A stretch of DNA of 64,000 bases from Leuctra nigra (taxonomy: Eukaryota > Arthropoda > Insecta > Plecoptera > Leuctridae): NCBI GenBank assembly GCA_934045905.1, contig OW203762.1:11189647-11253646 (forward strand). The letters run 5' to 3'. A model generated the notes under the pieces. The model was not told the DNA's origin. It worked only from the letters and a program-made list of their open reading frames with translations, and did not search any database. This document shows, in pieces, positions 12,201 to 22,503 of this stretch; positions within the stretch are counted from its first letter, which is position 1, and the number at the start of each line of letters is the position of its first letter. The translations under genes were made by a program, and so were the position numbers.

Positions 12201-15200
12201 AACGTACTACAAGAGTTCGATGACCAGTTATTATAGACTTCATAGGACGATGCCACTGCTTTTTTCAGACAATCCATTTCTTTTAAATACCGTTTTATCA
12301 TTGGTTGAGTGTAGTACACACCAAGCGGTAAGCCGTTCAATTCAAACAATAGGTATCTCTATGGGGGTCGTGCGAGTGACGGCAGTAGAAAAAAGGTCGA
12401 TTCCGACGAGTTTGAATATAATATAGTAAGTCAATTCACTAAAAACTTTTCATTGTTTAACATGGTTCTGCTAGTGCGCAGAGTCTTTTTAGTGACACTG
12501 CACACGCGCAGAACGAAGTTGATCCACCAAAAGTTGCTCGTGTAGACTGGGCTTAGTATTTTAGTATTATTTTATTGAAATTGTTTCCCACTCCCTTTCC
12601 TTTAAGGACAAGTTATTTTTACCCAAATGGGAAGTGAGTATTAACTTGTGTGTTCACCTTGTATACGTGCTGCAGGTGTGTACGCGCAGTGACCGCGAGA
12701 GTCCGACCAACAACCGCGTGAAGACGATGCTGGAGCTGTCCATGAAGCTGTCCCCCGCCTCAGTGAACCAAGTGGCCGTGTGTTGTTCTTCACTTGACCT
12801 TGTATACGTGCTGCAGGTGTGTACGCGCAGTGACCGCGAGAGTCAGACCAACAACCGCGTCAAGACGATGCTGGAGCTGTCCATGAAGCTCAAGTTCCCC
12901 GACCACGTGAACCAAGTGGCCGTGATGACGCAAGAGCGCTGGCTAGTGATGCACGGCGAAGTGCGCAACCACGGCGCCTGTGAGTTCGACAACACTCACA
13001 ACAAGAAGAAGATGAACAAGATGGCGTTCAAGAAGGAGAACGTGATACTCCGGCTCTTTCTCTTCAATGATCTGCTCTTGCTGGTCAAGAAGAGGACAAA
13101 GAGGTTGGTTATTAAACAAGCTAAGCGAGTTTCACTCTCATGACTTTTTCTCTGTCTGTTTGTGTTTTTGTAGGCAATGCCCAGGCCAAATAATTTATTC
13201 AACCGACCTATCGGACCTTTTGTATGCCCACTTATGTCATATGAGCGATCTCGTGTAGGCATATTTTTTGAAAAAACCTTATGATTTTTTTGAAAACTAA
13301 GACTGAAACCGTTTTACCGATCAACCTCTATTTTATGTATTTTTGGAAATATTCAGACTAATATGTCCTTATCTTTAAAATGTATTGTCATTTTACGGAT
13401 ATTTTACGCCTGTTTGGAAATATTTGTTACATTTCTTGAAGTAATTGTAAGTTATTTTATCATTGCTTCTTTGACACATTTCTTTTCGGCTTTTCCCAAG
13501 GTCTGTAGAGCATGAAACCTGTAAATGCATATCAATTCTTATGCATAATACGAAGCAGGGCCGGACTGGCCCCTGGCGGCTAGGCGGCGATCGCCGCCGA
13601 GGCCCCTGGCTATTGAGGCCCCTAGATTGTGTATATCATAAATTTTTATCATCAAAAAATCAATTGAAAGATACCAGAATTAAAAAAGCGCCCTGCGTAG
13701 CAGGTTGGGGGCCTCTTCTATGTAAGTAAACCCATCTTCCATTAACTTTATGGTGAACATTTTGCAGCAAAATAAACATTTTTACAATACCAAAAACGAA
13801 TAACAATAATACCAACAATAATACCAATAACCGAAAATAAAAAACGCCCTGCGGGGCAAAAGGCCTTTCTGTTATGTTTTTCTTGTGAAATAATGAACTT
13901 TTAAAATCACCAAATTCTTTTTACATTCCATTTTAAAGTTTAAAAATCCAAAACTCGCCCTGCGGGGCAGGCTGGTGGGCTGCTTTCTCCCAAAAACTTT
14001 TAAATGGTAACAATAGCCGCCGAGGCCCCTGACGAGCCAGTCCGGCACTGATACGAAGGCTCGCTCATTAACGCGTTACACAGAGCGTTTTCCTAGTATT
14101 ATACCAAAGCTACCCAAACAACCTGTTTATAAGTTTTTTGTCCACCGCCGATATGTCATTACTTTGTCTTGTGTTTTCTTCTTCAGTTCCGATGGCTTCA
14201 AAGTAGTGGACTACTGCAGTCGTGCCAACCTCAGCATACCGACGCCCAGCAAGTTCCTGAGCGTGACCTCCAGCCTCTTGGTCGACGCCGATATGTCATT
14301 ACATTGTCATGTGTTTTCTTCTTCAGTTCCGATGGCTTCAAAGTAGTGGACTACTGCAGTCGTGCCAACGTCAGCATACCGACGCCCAGCAAGTTCCTCA
14401 GCGTGACCTCCAGCCTCTTGGTCGACGCCGATATGACATTACTTTGTCATGTGTTTTCTTCTTCAGTTCCGATGGCTTCAACGTAGTGGACTACTGCAGT
14501 CGTGCCAACGTCAGCATACCGACGCCCAGCAAGTTCCTGAGCGTGACCTCCAGTCTCTTGGTCGACGCCGATATGTCATTACTTTGTCTTGTGTTTTCTT
14601 CTTCAGTTCCGATGGCTTCAAAGTAGTGGACTACTGCAGTCGTGCCAACGTCAGCATACCGACGCCCAGCAAGTTCCTGAGTGTGACCTCCAGCCTCTTG
14701 GTCGACGCCGATATGTCATTACTTTGTCTTGTGTTTTCTTCTTCAGTTCCGATGGCTTCAAAGTAGTGGACTACTGCAGTCGTGCCAACGTCAGCATACC
14801 GACGCCCAGCAAGTTCCTGAGCGTGACCTCCAGCCTCTTGGTCGACGCCGACAGGCAGTACAAGATTCTTCTCAGCATGAACGAAAACCACGCGAAGAAG
14901 AAGGTGGAGATGGTAAGAGAGTCACGTGACAAACTCACAGTATTCGATCATCAATATAGGTCATAAAGCATCGGTGTCAACAATTCGTGTGTTAATTTAA
15001 TGCATCGGACAAGTTTCCGACAGGTTAGCAGCTCGATCTTTTATTAACGTTTATTTATGATGTTTTCACAATGTAAATTTTATAATTTTGATTTGTGTTT
15101 CATTTCCGTGTTTTTTATTTTTTATTATTGATCTTTAAAAACTAAAGTTTATTTTCTTTGACTTACTGATAATTTATCTGACTTTTCTTTGTGTTTTGAA

Positions 15201-16414
15201 ATAATTTATTTTTATTTTTAAAATATCAGTATGGGATATTATTTTTTAATTACTTACGTACATAATTTCATTTTTAATCTATAAATTTTTTTTCATTTAA
15301 ATATTCTTATTTCATATTAGTTTTGATTATTTTAGTGTTCATGCTGTTGCTAAATACATACTGTGTTCTTACGAAAAGTTCTAATCTTGTATGCATGTCA
15401 ACAAGTATACAAGTAGAAAAACAACAATAATTCAAATTGAGGGACTGAGGTATGTCATGCTAGTTTTAAAATATAATTTCTCCTGTTTGAAAATTAACAA
15501 CGCTACATTTGGTGACTTAAGTAGGATTTAAATTTCGTCGGCTATTAAAACAAATTGTCTGTATAATATAATAACTCAAGACGGTTGGGTAGAAGCAAAT
15601 ATGAAAATTGCAAAATTACAACTGGTGGCAGATGTAGGATAAATCGGTACAACATTGAATATAACCCATTTATGCCCTGGGGGTCGATGGCGAACCACAC
15701 AATATGTGATCATGAAACTACAAGAATGACATTACTTAAACTACCCATGTTTATCTGTTGCTTTAACAGCTCTTGTCGTGCACATTGAAGAACGAGCGGG
15801 ACTTGTGGGTCCAGAAGCTGAGTGAGCAACCGGACACATCTGGGTCAATCAGCAACATAACGGTCAAGCACGTGGTGTGTGTCTATCCCTACCGAGCCAC
15901 CGAGTCCGGGCATCTCGCCTTGCAGGAGGGCGATGAGGTGACGGTCATTAGGATGCTGGACAATGGTAGGTGAATAGAGAGATCATCTAACAGCAGAGTG
16001 CGTCCATACTGATTAGTGGCTCCATTGGAGTGAATGAAGCTATTGATAAAACTTTGCACAATGAATGCGGAAAATTCGATTTTAAAATTATAAAAAAATT
16101 ATGTTAAAGTATTTCTATAAACATTAAGGAAATAAGAAAACATTGTAAAAGTAAATACTTTGCAAAAATGTGAAAATCAAAAGTGTCTAATATTATTTGA
16201 TAAGTTGTGGTTGATATCTTCAAATGAGAAAGGATAAAAGAATTATTAAGGAGCTTAATAAAATTGATATACCAGGCACATAACTGATCCACGCGTAATG
16301 ATGTACAGCATGATAATGAACGTTTGATTTCTTCCAGGGTGGATGGAAGGTGTGCGCCTGCGCGGACTCGAGTCAGGGATCTTCCCGCCAAGTCGTGCGG
16401 ATCCGAAGAAATGA
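6214..16414 (+). CDS. GEF-2: ephexin-like RhoGEF (DH-PH-SH3), 11 coding exons, 944 aa
   Basis: Exons: 6214-6364, 6915-7923, 7994-8082, 8617-8735, 10394-10550, 11064-11415, 11864-12095, 12817-13103, 14747-14912, 15770-15965, 16338-16414; all phases agree. The role is GDP/GTP exchange on Rho GTPases. Order: N-terminal linker; Tyr-rich repeat region (about aa 140-380, two related units of about 58 aa, with YENI and YKNV sites that fit SH2-type Y-x-N motifs); acidic segment ending EPFYEQLGP; DH from about aa 521 (YEILTTEASYYRSL, later LSLPMKRIT); PH from about aa 745 (FLFNDLLLL, DYCSRAN); SH3 from about aa 888 (VCVYPYRATE to FPPSRADPKK). Ephexins are regulated by N-terminal tyrosine phosphorylation, which would suit the Tyr-rich region. 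Exons 8 and 9 are preceded by tandem copies of their own acceptor and 5' part. Start chosen because the acceptor abuts the ATG. Confidence 0.9.
8736..10393. other. GEF-2 intron 4 content
   Basis: Mostly AT-rich unique-looking DNA. It holds a truncated inverted-repeat element at about 9883-10009, whose end GCATTGAAAGACCAGCCCT belongs to the family that is complete at 31735-31886. A mirrored end, AGGGCTGGTCCTTCAATAG, lies alone at about 9153. A SINE head follows at about 10185-10255. Confidence 0.5.
10185..10255 (+). mobile_element. tRNA-like SINE head fragment
   Basis: GCTCTCGCCTGGCAAGTGCG followed by a box B-like GGGTTCGAACCC. It resembles a tRNA-derived promoter but does not close into a cloverleaf, so it is better read as a SINE fragment than as a tRNA gene. 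Confidence 0.5.
10845..10971. mobile_element. MITE, GGGGCCCTATTCTAGAAC family
   Basis: The left end GGGGCCCTATTCTAGAAC and the right end GTTCTGGAATAGGGCCCC are inverted repeats around a 90-base core. A second diverged copy is at 16691-16818. It lies in GEF-2 intron 5. Confidence 0.8.
12140..12325 (+). mobile_element. Partial copy of the GTACACTC-ended inverted-repeat family
   Basis: Contains the core seen at 18664-18826, 24373-24591 and 40401-40805 (TTATTATCAATAAAATAAGA, then ACTTCATAGGACGATGCCA) and ends with the GGTTGAGTGTAGTAC terminus. It lies in GEF-2 intron 7. Confidence 0.55.
12661..12816 (+). repeat. In-frame partial duplication of GEF-2 exon 8 with its splice acceptor
   Basis: The 141-base segment starting GTATACGTGCTGCAG at 12661 recurs at 12802. 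The first copy holds the acceptor (exon start 12676) and about 120 bases of exon 8, with several substitutions (for example TCCCCCGCCTCA where the intact copy has CTCAAGTTCCCC). It then runs into intron-like filler that leads to the second acceptor (exon start 12817). Because 141 is divisible by 3 and no stop occurs, use of the first acceptor would add 47 codons just before the PH domain. Confidence 0.85.
13556..14050. mobile_element. hAT-like non-autonomous DNA transposon
   Basis: The left end CAGGGCCGGACTGGC and the right end GCCAGTCCGGCACTG are inverted repeats. The eight bases ATACGAAG directly flank both ends (13548-13555 and 14051-14058), an 8-base target duplication as hAT transposases make. 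The interior carries several GCCCTGCGGGGC palindromes. The target was the 3' part of a Helitron-like element, so this is a nested insertion in GEF-2 intron 8. Confidence 0.9.
14051..14096 (+). mobile_element. Helitron-like 3' terminus
   Basis: GCTCGCTCATTAACGCGTTA followed by a GAGCGTTTTCCTAG end: a short stem (CGCTC/GAGCG) followed by CTAG. The rest of the same element is seen upstream of the hAT-like insertion at about 13450-13555. Confidence 0.6.
14146..14846 (+). repeat. Five-copy tandem array of splice acceptor plus 5' part of GEF-2 exon 9
   Basis: Five head-to-tail units of exactly 140 bases. Each has about 35 intronic bases ending TTTTCTTCTTCAG and about 105 exon bases coding DGFKVVDYCSRAN and the following PH strand. 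Exon starts are at 14187, 14327, 14467, 14607 and 14747. Only the last unit continues to a donor (14913). Units differ by a few substitutions. As 140 is not divisible by 3, using any upstream acceptor leads to a stop in the next unit. The repeat joints share CGCCGA between intron and exon, suggesting a microhomology origin. Confidence 0.92.
14913..15769. other. GEF-2 intron 9
   Basis: AT-rich intron with long T/A runs. No element or coding pattern is recognised. Confidence 0.5.
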
Positions 16415-17272
16415 AACGTCATCTTTGTCCAAGTCAAAGTGTAATTATTCTTGATATTACAACACTCTTCCTCCATGTACACATTTATAAACTCCACACA
16501 AGTATTAATTAACAATACATATTGCATTTTAATTTCGATAGATCAATTGAAAAGGTGTTATTTTCATTCTAGAAGTGATTATACAACTCATGTGATCTCT
16601 TTCCCTCAATTATTAAGATATTTCGACGAATTTTAACATAGTCCATTTATACTGATCTGGACGACATAATTTTTACACAAAATGCTTCCAGGGGCCGTAT
16701 TCTAGAACATTTAAATTCTCAATTCTAATGGAATCTGATTCGGTGCAATGTTAATCCTTATGGCCGTGACCGGATTCCATCAAGAATGGAATTGGGAAAA
16801 CGTCCTAGAATACGCCTCCAGGATAGCCCAGTTCCAGAAACTTCATTCCAAATCCTCTCCAACTGTAGCCTTTATAAAATTAGTAATAATTTAATACAAA
16901 ATATTTTCTACTTATATATTGTGTTTGATGTTAGGAGTGTTAAATTTAAATGTTTTAAATCACATACATTTTATTTTTAAATATGAATATTTCACTCCAT
17001 TTTTTTTTATCTTTCAGACAAATCTGTATTGCCTTAACCCTTCTTTTGAAAATGTAATTGACTTGTTTGTTGTGTCATGTCCCAAACGCTAGTTGCTAAC
17101 TAGTATAGAGCTGATTTAAGTCACTTCATATCATGACCAACTCCCAGTTACATAAGTTGACAAATAATACGCTAGAAAAGTCGTAAATACGCAAGATGTA
17201 ACACATTTATAAAATCAACACAAAAAGTGCAAGGACTATGATTCACAGAAATCATGTGGTTATAAACTATAA
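16415..17272. other. Spacer between convergent GEF-2 and Rho-B
   Basis: Holds a diverged MITE at 16691-16818 (GGGGCCGTATTCTAGAAC to TCCTAGAATACGCCTCC, the family of 10845-10971). Otherwise it is AT-rich 3'-flank sequence, and no clear AATAAA is seen for GEF-2. Confidence 0.5.
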
Positions 17273-18884
17273 TTAAATTAAATGACATTTACGTGACGAC
17301 GGCGTATTCTGCAGCGAAGATCTCGCCGCTGTTATAAAAACTTCTTTCACCGTCGCCAAATCCTTCTCATGCTTCGCCGAGCACTCCAAGTACTTGACCG
17401 CCTTGATCCTCCTCGCAATCGCCTCTCCCTCGTCCCTGGCCACTGGCTGTCGCTGCCTCTTCTTCAGCTTCGTGATGACCTCCGCATCGCCGCGCAAGTC
17501 GGTCTTGTTCCCGGCGAGCACGATGGGCGCGTGCGGCAGGAAGTGTCTCACTTCCGGGAGCCACACTTGCGTCACATTGTCCAGCGAGTCGGGGTCGCCG
17601 ATGGAGAAAACGATGATGACGACATCCGTCTTCTTGTATGACAACTGGCGGAGGTTGTCGTACACGTCTTGGCCAGAAGTGTCGAAGAGGCTGAGTTCGA
17701 TGTCTCGAGCGTCGACGTTGACTGTTAGCATGTACTCGGTGCAGATGGTGGGGATGTAGTCGTCGACGAAGGTCTGATCTTTGAATCTTAGCAGCATGCA
17801 GGTCTTACCTGGTGGATGATTAACAGTAATTACATGTTTAGTGTTCACGATCAAATCACATTCTCAACGAAACTTAGTCGCCTAAGAATTTAGCGTTGAC
17901 TTGACGAATGGAAAATCTTCTTCCATAATACAAAAATACAATATCTTCCCAATAGTTTTACAAGAGACGTTATCTTAACAAAATTGTAGACGAGTATTAA
18001 CTTAATACGTCAATGCATTCAGTTAAAGTCATATGATTAAGTTTACTTTGCTATGTGAATGGGCCTTTAATCACTATGTTCAGGATATGATCCTCGTATC
18101 ATCGATTAGATTAGATTAGATTAGATTTGGAGCCAGGTTCTAAACTTCGTCCGTCTGAGCACACGTTCAATGTCGCAGTGACGGTTTGGTTAAACGACAC
18201 AATTTTAAATAATATGCACTCTTCAAATGATTGAGGCAACCTAGAGCCCCGGTCCGCGGGAGTCCAGCACAGGTGGATAGAAGTTGGTGCTTCACAGAAC
18301 GCAAATGAATGTTTTGAAGAAAAATAAATGATGGAATACGAAAATTGGTGTAATAAAAATGTCTCAAAATTATTAATGGTCTGCAGATGTTTGTGATTTA
18401 TGAAATACAATTCTCTTTAAATAAAATTTATTTTGCAAAATTATTGTTGTACCTACTGTCTATAAAATCTAACATTACAATAATTTGTCATCCAAACTAG
18501 ACGTTAAAGGATATAAACGCAGATAAATATAATCCGTTATGTAACATTTGATTGAATGTCGTATTGTAAGCCAAGATAAAGAAAGAATGAATCATACAGT
18601 AATCTCACAGGGATGTCACCTGGACATGTAAAAAACGGTATTTCAACGAAACGTGGCTGATGGTCACTAACCTTGACAATCAATCCTTGTAATTATCAAT
18701 GAAATCAGAGCTCACCTACTAGAGTTTGATGACATGTTAGCATAGACTTCGTCGGATTATGTCATCGTATCTTTTTTAATCAATCCGCTTCTTTCGAAAA
18801 CAGTTTTGACCTTGACCATTGTACATACTCACCACAGTTGCCATCTCCTACAACCATTATCTTCTTTCTCACAGGAGCAGACAT
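17273..18884 (-). CDS. Rho-B: Rho1-like small GTPase, two exons, 195 aa
   Basis: Exons (- strand): 18884-18833 and 17808-17273, with exon lengths (52 and 536) identical to Rho-A. Motifs: MSAPVRKKIMVVGDGNCGKT P-loop; YIPT switch I; DTSGQ switch II (Ser replaces the usual Ala, the Gln is kept); NKTDL; insert helix KLKKRQRQPVARDEG; ECSAK; CAAX box CHLI. It shares with Rho-A the Phe in place of RhoA Trp58 (LSLFDTSGQ) and the three extra residues after ECSAK. Its switch I, TICTEY, is even further from RhoA TVFENY. Coding DNA is clearly richer in G/C than that of Rho-A. It is tail-to-tail with GEF-2, repeating the GEF-1/Rho-A layout. It should be an active GTPase by its motifs, with changed effector binding by inference. 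Confidence 0.93.
18664..18826 (+). mobile_element. Inverted-repeat family fragment abutting the Rho-B exon 1 donor
   Basis: Shares the core GACTTCGTCGGATTATGTCA and TTATCAATGAAATCAGAGCT with the element at 40401-40805 and ends with a GTAC terminus. That end is about 6 bases from the Rho-B exon 1 splice donor, so the start of the intron is transposon-derived. Confidence 0.5.
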
Positions 18885-20063
18885 GATACTTGTTGACACC
18901 TCACTGCAACTGTAAGGTAGATATCATTCCATTGTTTCCGATATATAAGATTAAATCATTGGATTAGGAAGACAACAATATTATTCCATTGATACAACTT
19001 ACCTTTATCAAGGCAGGATTTTCATAAACCGAAAATAGCGAGCTTTTTAGTGTATTTGAGAAAAACTTTGATAACTTGCTAAATGTTTCTAATGGATGAA
19101 GAAATTGTTTGATAATGAAATGAAGTATGAAGTAGGTAGCTGTAATTATTTAGGTTAAGAGATGCTACTATCTTGAATGTAATGAATGATACCATCAATA
19201 CTTCGTTTTGTTATCATCTGAGAAGATAAACTATAATCTAAAAAATACACAAATATTCTTATAAAGAAAAACACGCGTCAGGATTATATAAACAAATGAC
19301 CTACAGATTTCATGTGAACTTGCAGGGCAATGTTCTGCCACACTTTCATTTTACAAAAATAAAAATACTAAACATAACTCTGACAAGTTCATAGCTAATC
19401 AGTGGAAAATAGGTAATAAATCGATAAACATGTGCTTTTAAACTCCAGGCAAATGATACACAATAAAAAATAATATTATTACGTAGAAACAGGAGTAACG
19501 TCAAACAAGAGCCGACAAGTCGAATTAAAATGGCTGACCAAATGTACACATGAATAAAGATATGACCCGACCGATAGAAGGAAAATATTAACCTAATATG
19601 CAACCAACGGAAATGAAGACTTATCAGCATTGACGTAACTGGGCAAGATTAGGTGTTCAAAGTTCAGGAAACATCTGTGAGTTCTTAGATTCAAACTCGG
19701 AAAGAGAGTTTGAATACGATAAAATAATGTGCAGCGAGAACTGGAGGAAGAAGAACTTCAGAAGTCAGAGAACAAAGTGGAAGAGCAGAGTTGAGGCTCT
19801 GGTGGAAGTAAGAGGGTAGCAATTAAAGAGAATATGATACGGAAGTGGAGAGAGAACAAGGATAGACGTATGAGGCTTGGGGAAAATAGTGTAGGGGGGG
19901 GGGGGGGGGGGGGATTTTCCAATTTTGATGAAAAATTTTAGTTTTTTTCGGCAGAAATGCCGAAACCCAGTGTTGTAGACAGTAACTTGTCTGAGTCCGC
20001 AATTCTAAAGTAAACTTGTTATCAACACTCTTGTTCAGCTGTATCAGCTTGATCACATGTCTG
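18885..20063. other. Rho-B upstream flank
   Basis: Contains the Rho-B leader and presumably its promoter (- strand), then AT-rich DNA and a run of 20 G at 19894-19913. No further gene is seen. Confidence 0.4.
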
Positions 20064-20099
20064 TTATATTGACGCTTGGGGTTTGATGGACTGAACCAT

Positions 20100-20480
20100 C
20101 ATTTCATGTGTTGTGCAGTGTAGTGAACACTTGGCTTCTTTGTCGGGCCCTACAACCCCGGGCCTGGTGGGGCCCCCTACCCTCGCCATGACCTTGAACA
20201 TGTCCTTGTGTGCGATTGGAGATCCGAAAGATTTTGTTATGATTAACATAAGTTGTGACATCACGAGCCCAACTTGCCCCATCGTGGGCAAGGGGTCGAC
20301 ACAGGGGCCCGGGCGGGGGGAGTCCGGCACTGGGGGGAAGGCCAGGCCAGAATGGAGACGGACCGGGAGCCGAGAAGGTTCAGGCCGGTGGGAACATATT
20401 CGAGGGGAAGTCCGTTTGAAGGGGACAAGGGGACCGCCAATTCGAGGAAGGGCAACGATGTCACTGCGTAGACGCAAATT
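20100..20480. other. G/C-rich island with open frames on both strands, unidentified
   Basis: About 380 bases far richer in G/C than the surroundings. Open frames run on both strands: 127 codons on + (20113-20496), 137 on - (20064-20477) and 65 on + (20274-20471). None shows a domain I recognise. Possibilities are a fragment of a retroelement gene, a processed pseudogene or a contaminating segment. It should not be read as a host gene. Confidence 0.3.
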
Positions 20481-21475
20481 GAAACAATATAACTAGGGAG
20501 TTAATTGTTGACTTCCAATACAACCGATTGAATTAAATATTGAACCGTGTAAACTGGGCTTTACACTTAAGCATTTGCTCGCCGGCCAGTGTATCATTCA
20601 TTACCAACACAAACCACACCACCGCGCTAAGGTGGCAGCCGTTGGTGGGAGAAGTTTATGATGAATATGACTTCAGGCTTTTTTCAATTCTCTAAATAAA
20701 AACAGTTTCTTCGAACTACATTGCCACGCCAACGACCCATGACTTCCAGGAATAACAACTAAGTAGGGCCACTTTTCAAACTAGTGTAGTATTCTGTCAC
20801 TATGACTGGCACGTCGTGTTGGGGAAATTTGATAGATTGCATATCTTCTCCCAGTTCATATACTAATGCATTGCGCACGCGCACAGGGACATTGCACGTA
20901 TGTACCAGGCACCTGATAACAAGATATCACTAGGTATTTGTGATATCTTGATCTTGGTCATGATTAGGTGTAAGCGGTTCTGCGCCATGGATTACAGTGT
21001 CTACAGTTGTTCTCATTGAAATACATTTAGAGTGGTATGTATATAATAGTTTAATAGAAGGAAGTTGCGTATACAAAACATATAAGTGTAAATTGATTTC
21101 TATGATACCTGACACCTGACAGAGTGGGTATTCCACTACAGAATTTAAATTGGACAATTTCTTCAACCATAAGCCAATCGTATTTTGGGGCTTTACTCAA
21201 AACTCATTTTAATTGGTTAGAAATTGAGTTGCCAAATTTTAATTATATTGTATCTTTACGATATCGTAATAAGAAAAACGCTCTGTGTAACGCGTTGATA
21301 AGAGAGCCTTCTTATCGCATTTTTTTTATTATTATTATTTCACTAGCATACATAAATGCACCCTTCCAAATTAAATTGGAGTGGGAAAAATCGCTCACGA
21401 AAATATAGGCCACAAAACAAACGTATACATAATATAATGCCGGCTGGCCAAGACTGTCACACACACTTTTTACCA

Positions 21476-22433
21476 CTAGGAAAACGCTCAGTGTAACGCG
21501 TTGATGAGCGAGCACAGAACATGCAACATCCCCAGTAACGATACACAACACGGCACAAGACAATATTATCTGCAACTTTCCAATCTCCATATAAATACTC
21601 TGGATGAATATCAGATCCATTGTGTCGTGACTTTCCTAAATACTTTTTCCAGCTTTTGACAACCCATACTAAACTCGTAAAATGACAATTAATACTTGAC
21701 TGATTGGGTTTACAATGTGTAACATTTTAGATTATGTTGGTCTTGATCACCATGCAAAATTTGAACTTAATCGGAACATTTTGATTGTCGACCAATCAGA
21801 AGATATTATTTAATCTACCAATTGGAGGATTTGGCCTTCGTACTGCATCCGATTTTATATGTGCTAGTTTTATTGTAAATTGTGGACTGCTTAGCTGCTC
21901 TACAGGCCTTGGAACCGAAGCTCAAGAAGGCAGGGATGAAAATGTAGTAGGTACATTTCACAAATATTTCAAGATAATGGAATAAAATGTCCCTAAAATG
22001 ACAAAAACTTTTGAAAATAACGACAGATTAGACTGAAAATTGGCAAAAATACCTTAAATGTTGGTACCAATGACTATGCGAAGTTTTAGGTTGGTCGGTC
22101 AATCGGATCTAGTTTAAATTTCAAAAATCACATGAAAAATGGTTTTAAATTTTAACAAATGAGAGGATTTGGCTGAAACTTTGTATGATTGGGTATAATG
22201 TTGGTTGAAATGTTTTTGCTAAATTTCAAATTGATCAGAGCAACCAATCGAAAGATATTTTTTTTAAACTTGAACCAATCACAGGAGGGACCGCATAGAT
22301 TACGTTAACATGTGTGCAAAGTTTCAGATCGATTGAATGTGCGGTTTAACCTGGGCTGTGCAGAAAAAAAAACACACACACACAGAGAAAGTGCCATAAG
22401 AGTACCGTGGTGACGCTCGCTACGCTCGCTCAA
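21476..22433 (-). mobile_element. Helitron-like non-autonomous element
   Basis: In - orientation it starts with GAGCGAGCGTAGCGAGCG (about 22433) and ends with GCTCGCTCATCAACGCGTTA plus GAGCGTTTTCCTAG (about 21477). It belongs to the family at 39034-39796, 49981-50579 and 51966-52577. The 3' hairpin followed by CTAG and the subterminal CGCTCG repeats point to Helitron/Helentron-type elements. A second copy of the 3' terminus lies at about 21265-21305. Confidence 0.55.
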
Positions 22434-22503
22434 TAATACATACTAATTCTAAATCTAATCTACATTATTCAATTTCTTCTTCTTCCTCCTCATCTTCTTC
22501 TGC

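Noticed and set aside
14146..14846. Mutually exclusive exon cluster of the Dscam type
   Set aside because: The first four units have acceptors but no donors, so they are not separate exons that could be swapped.
17367..17759. Open frames on the + strand opposite Rho-B exon 2
   Set aside because: Shadows of the G/C-rich Rho-B coding exon; no independent start context or domain.
20064..20496. Host gene in the G/C-rich island
   Set aside because: Open frames occur on both strands, there are no splice partners and no recognisable domain; listed only as unidentified.
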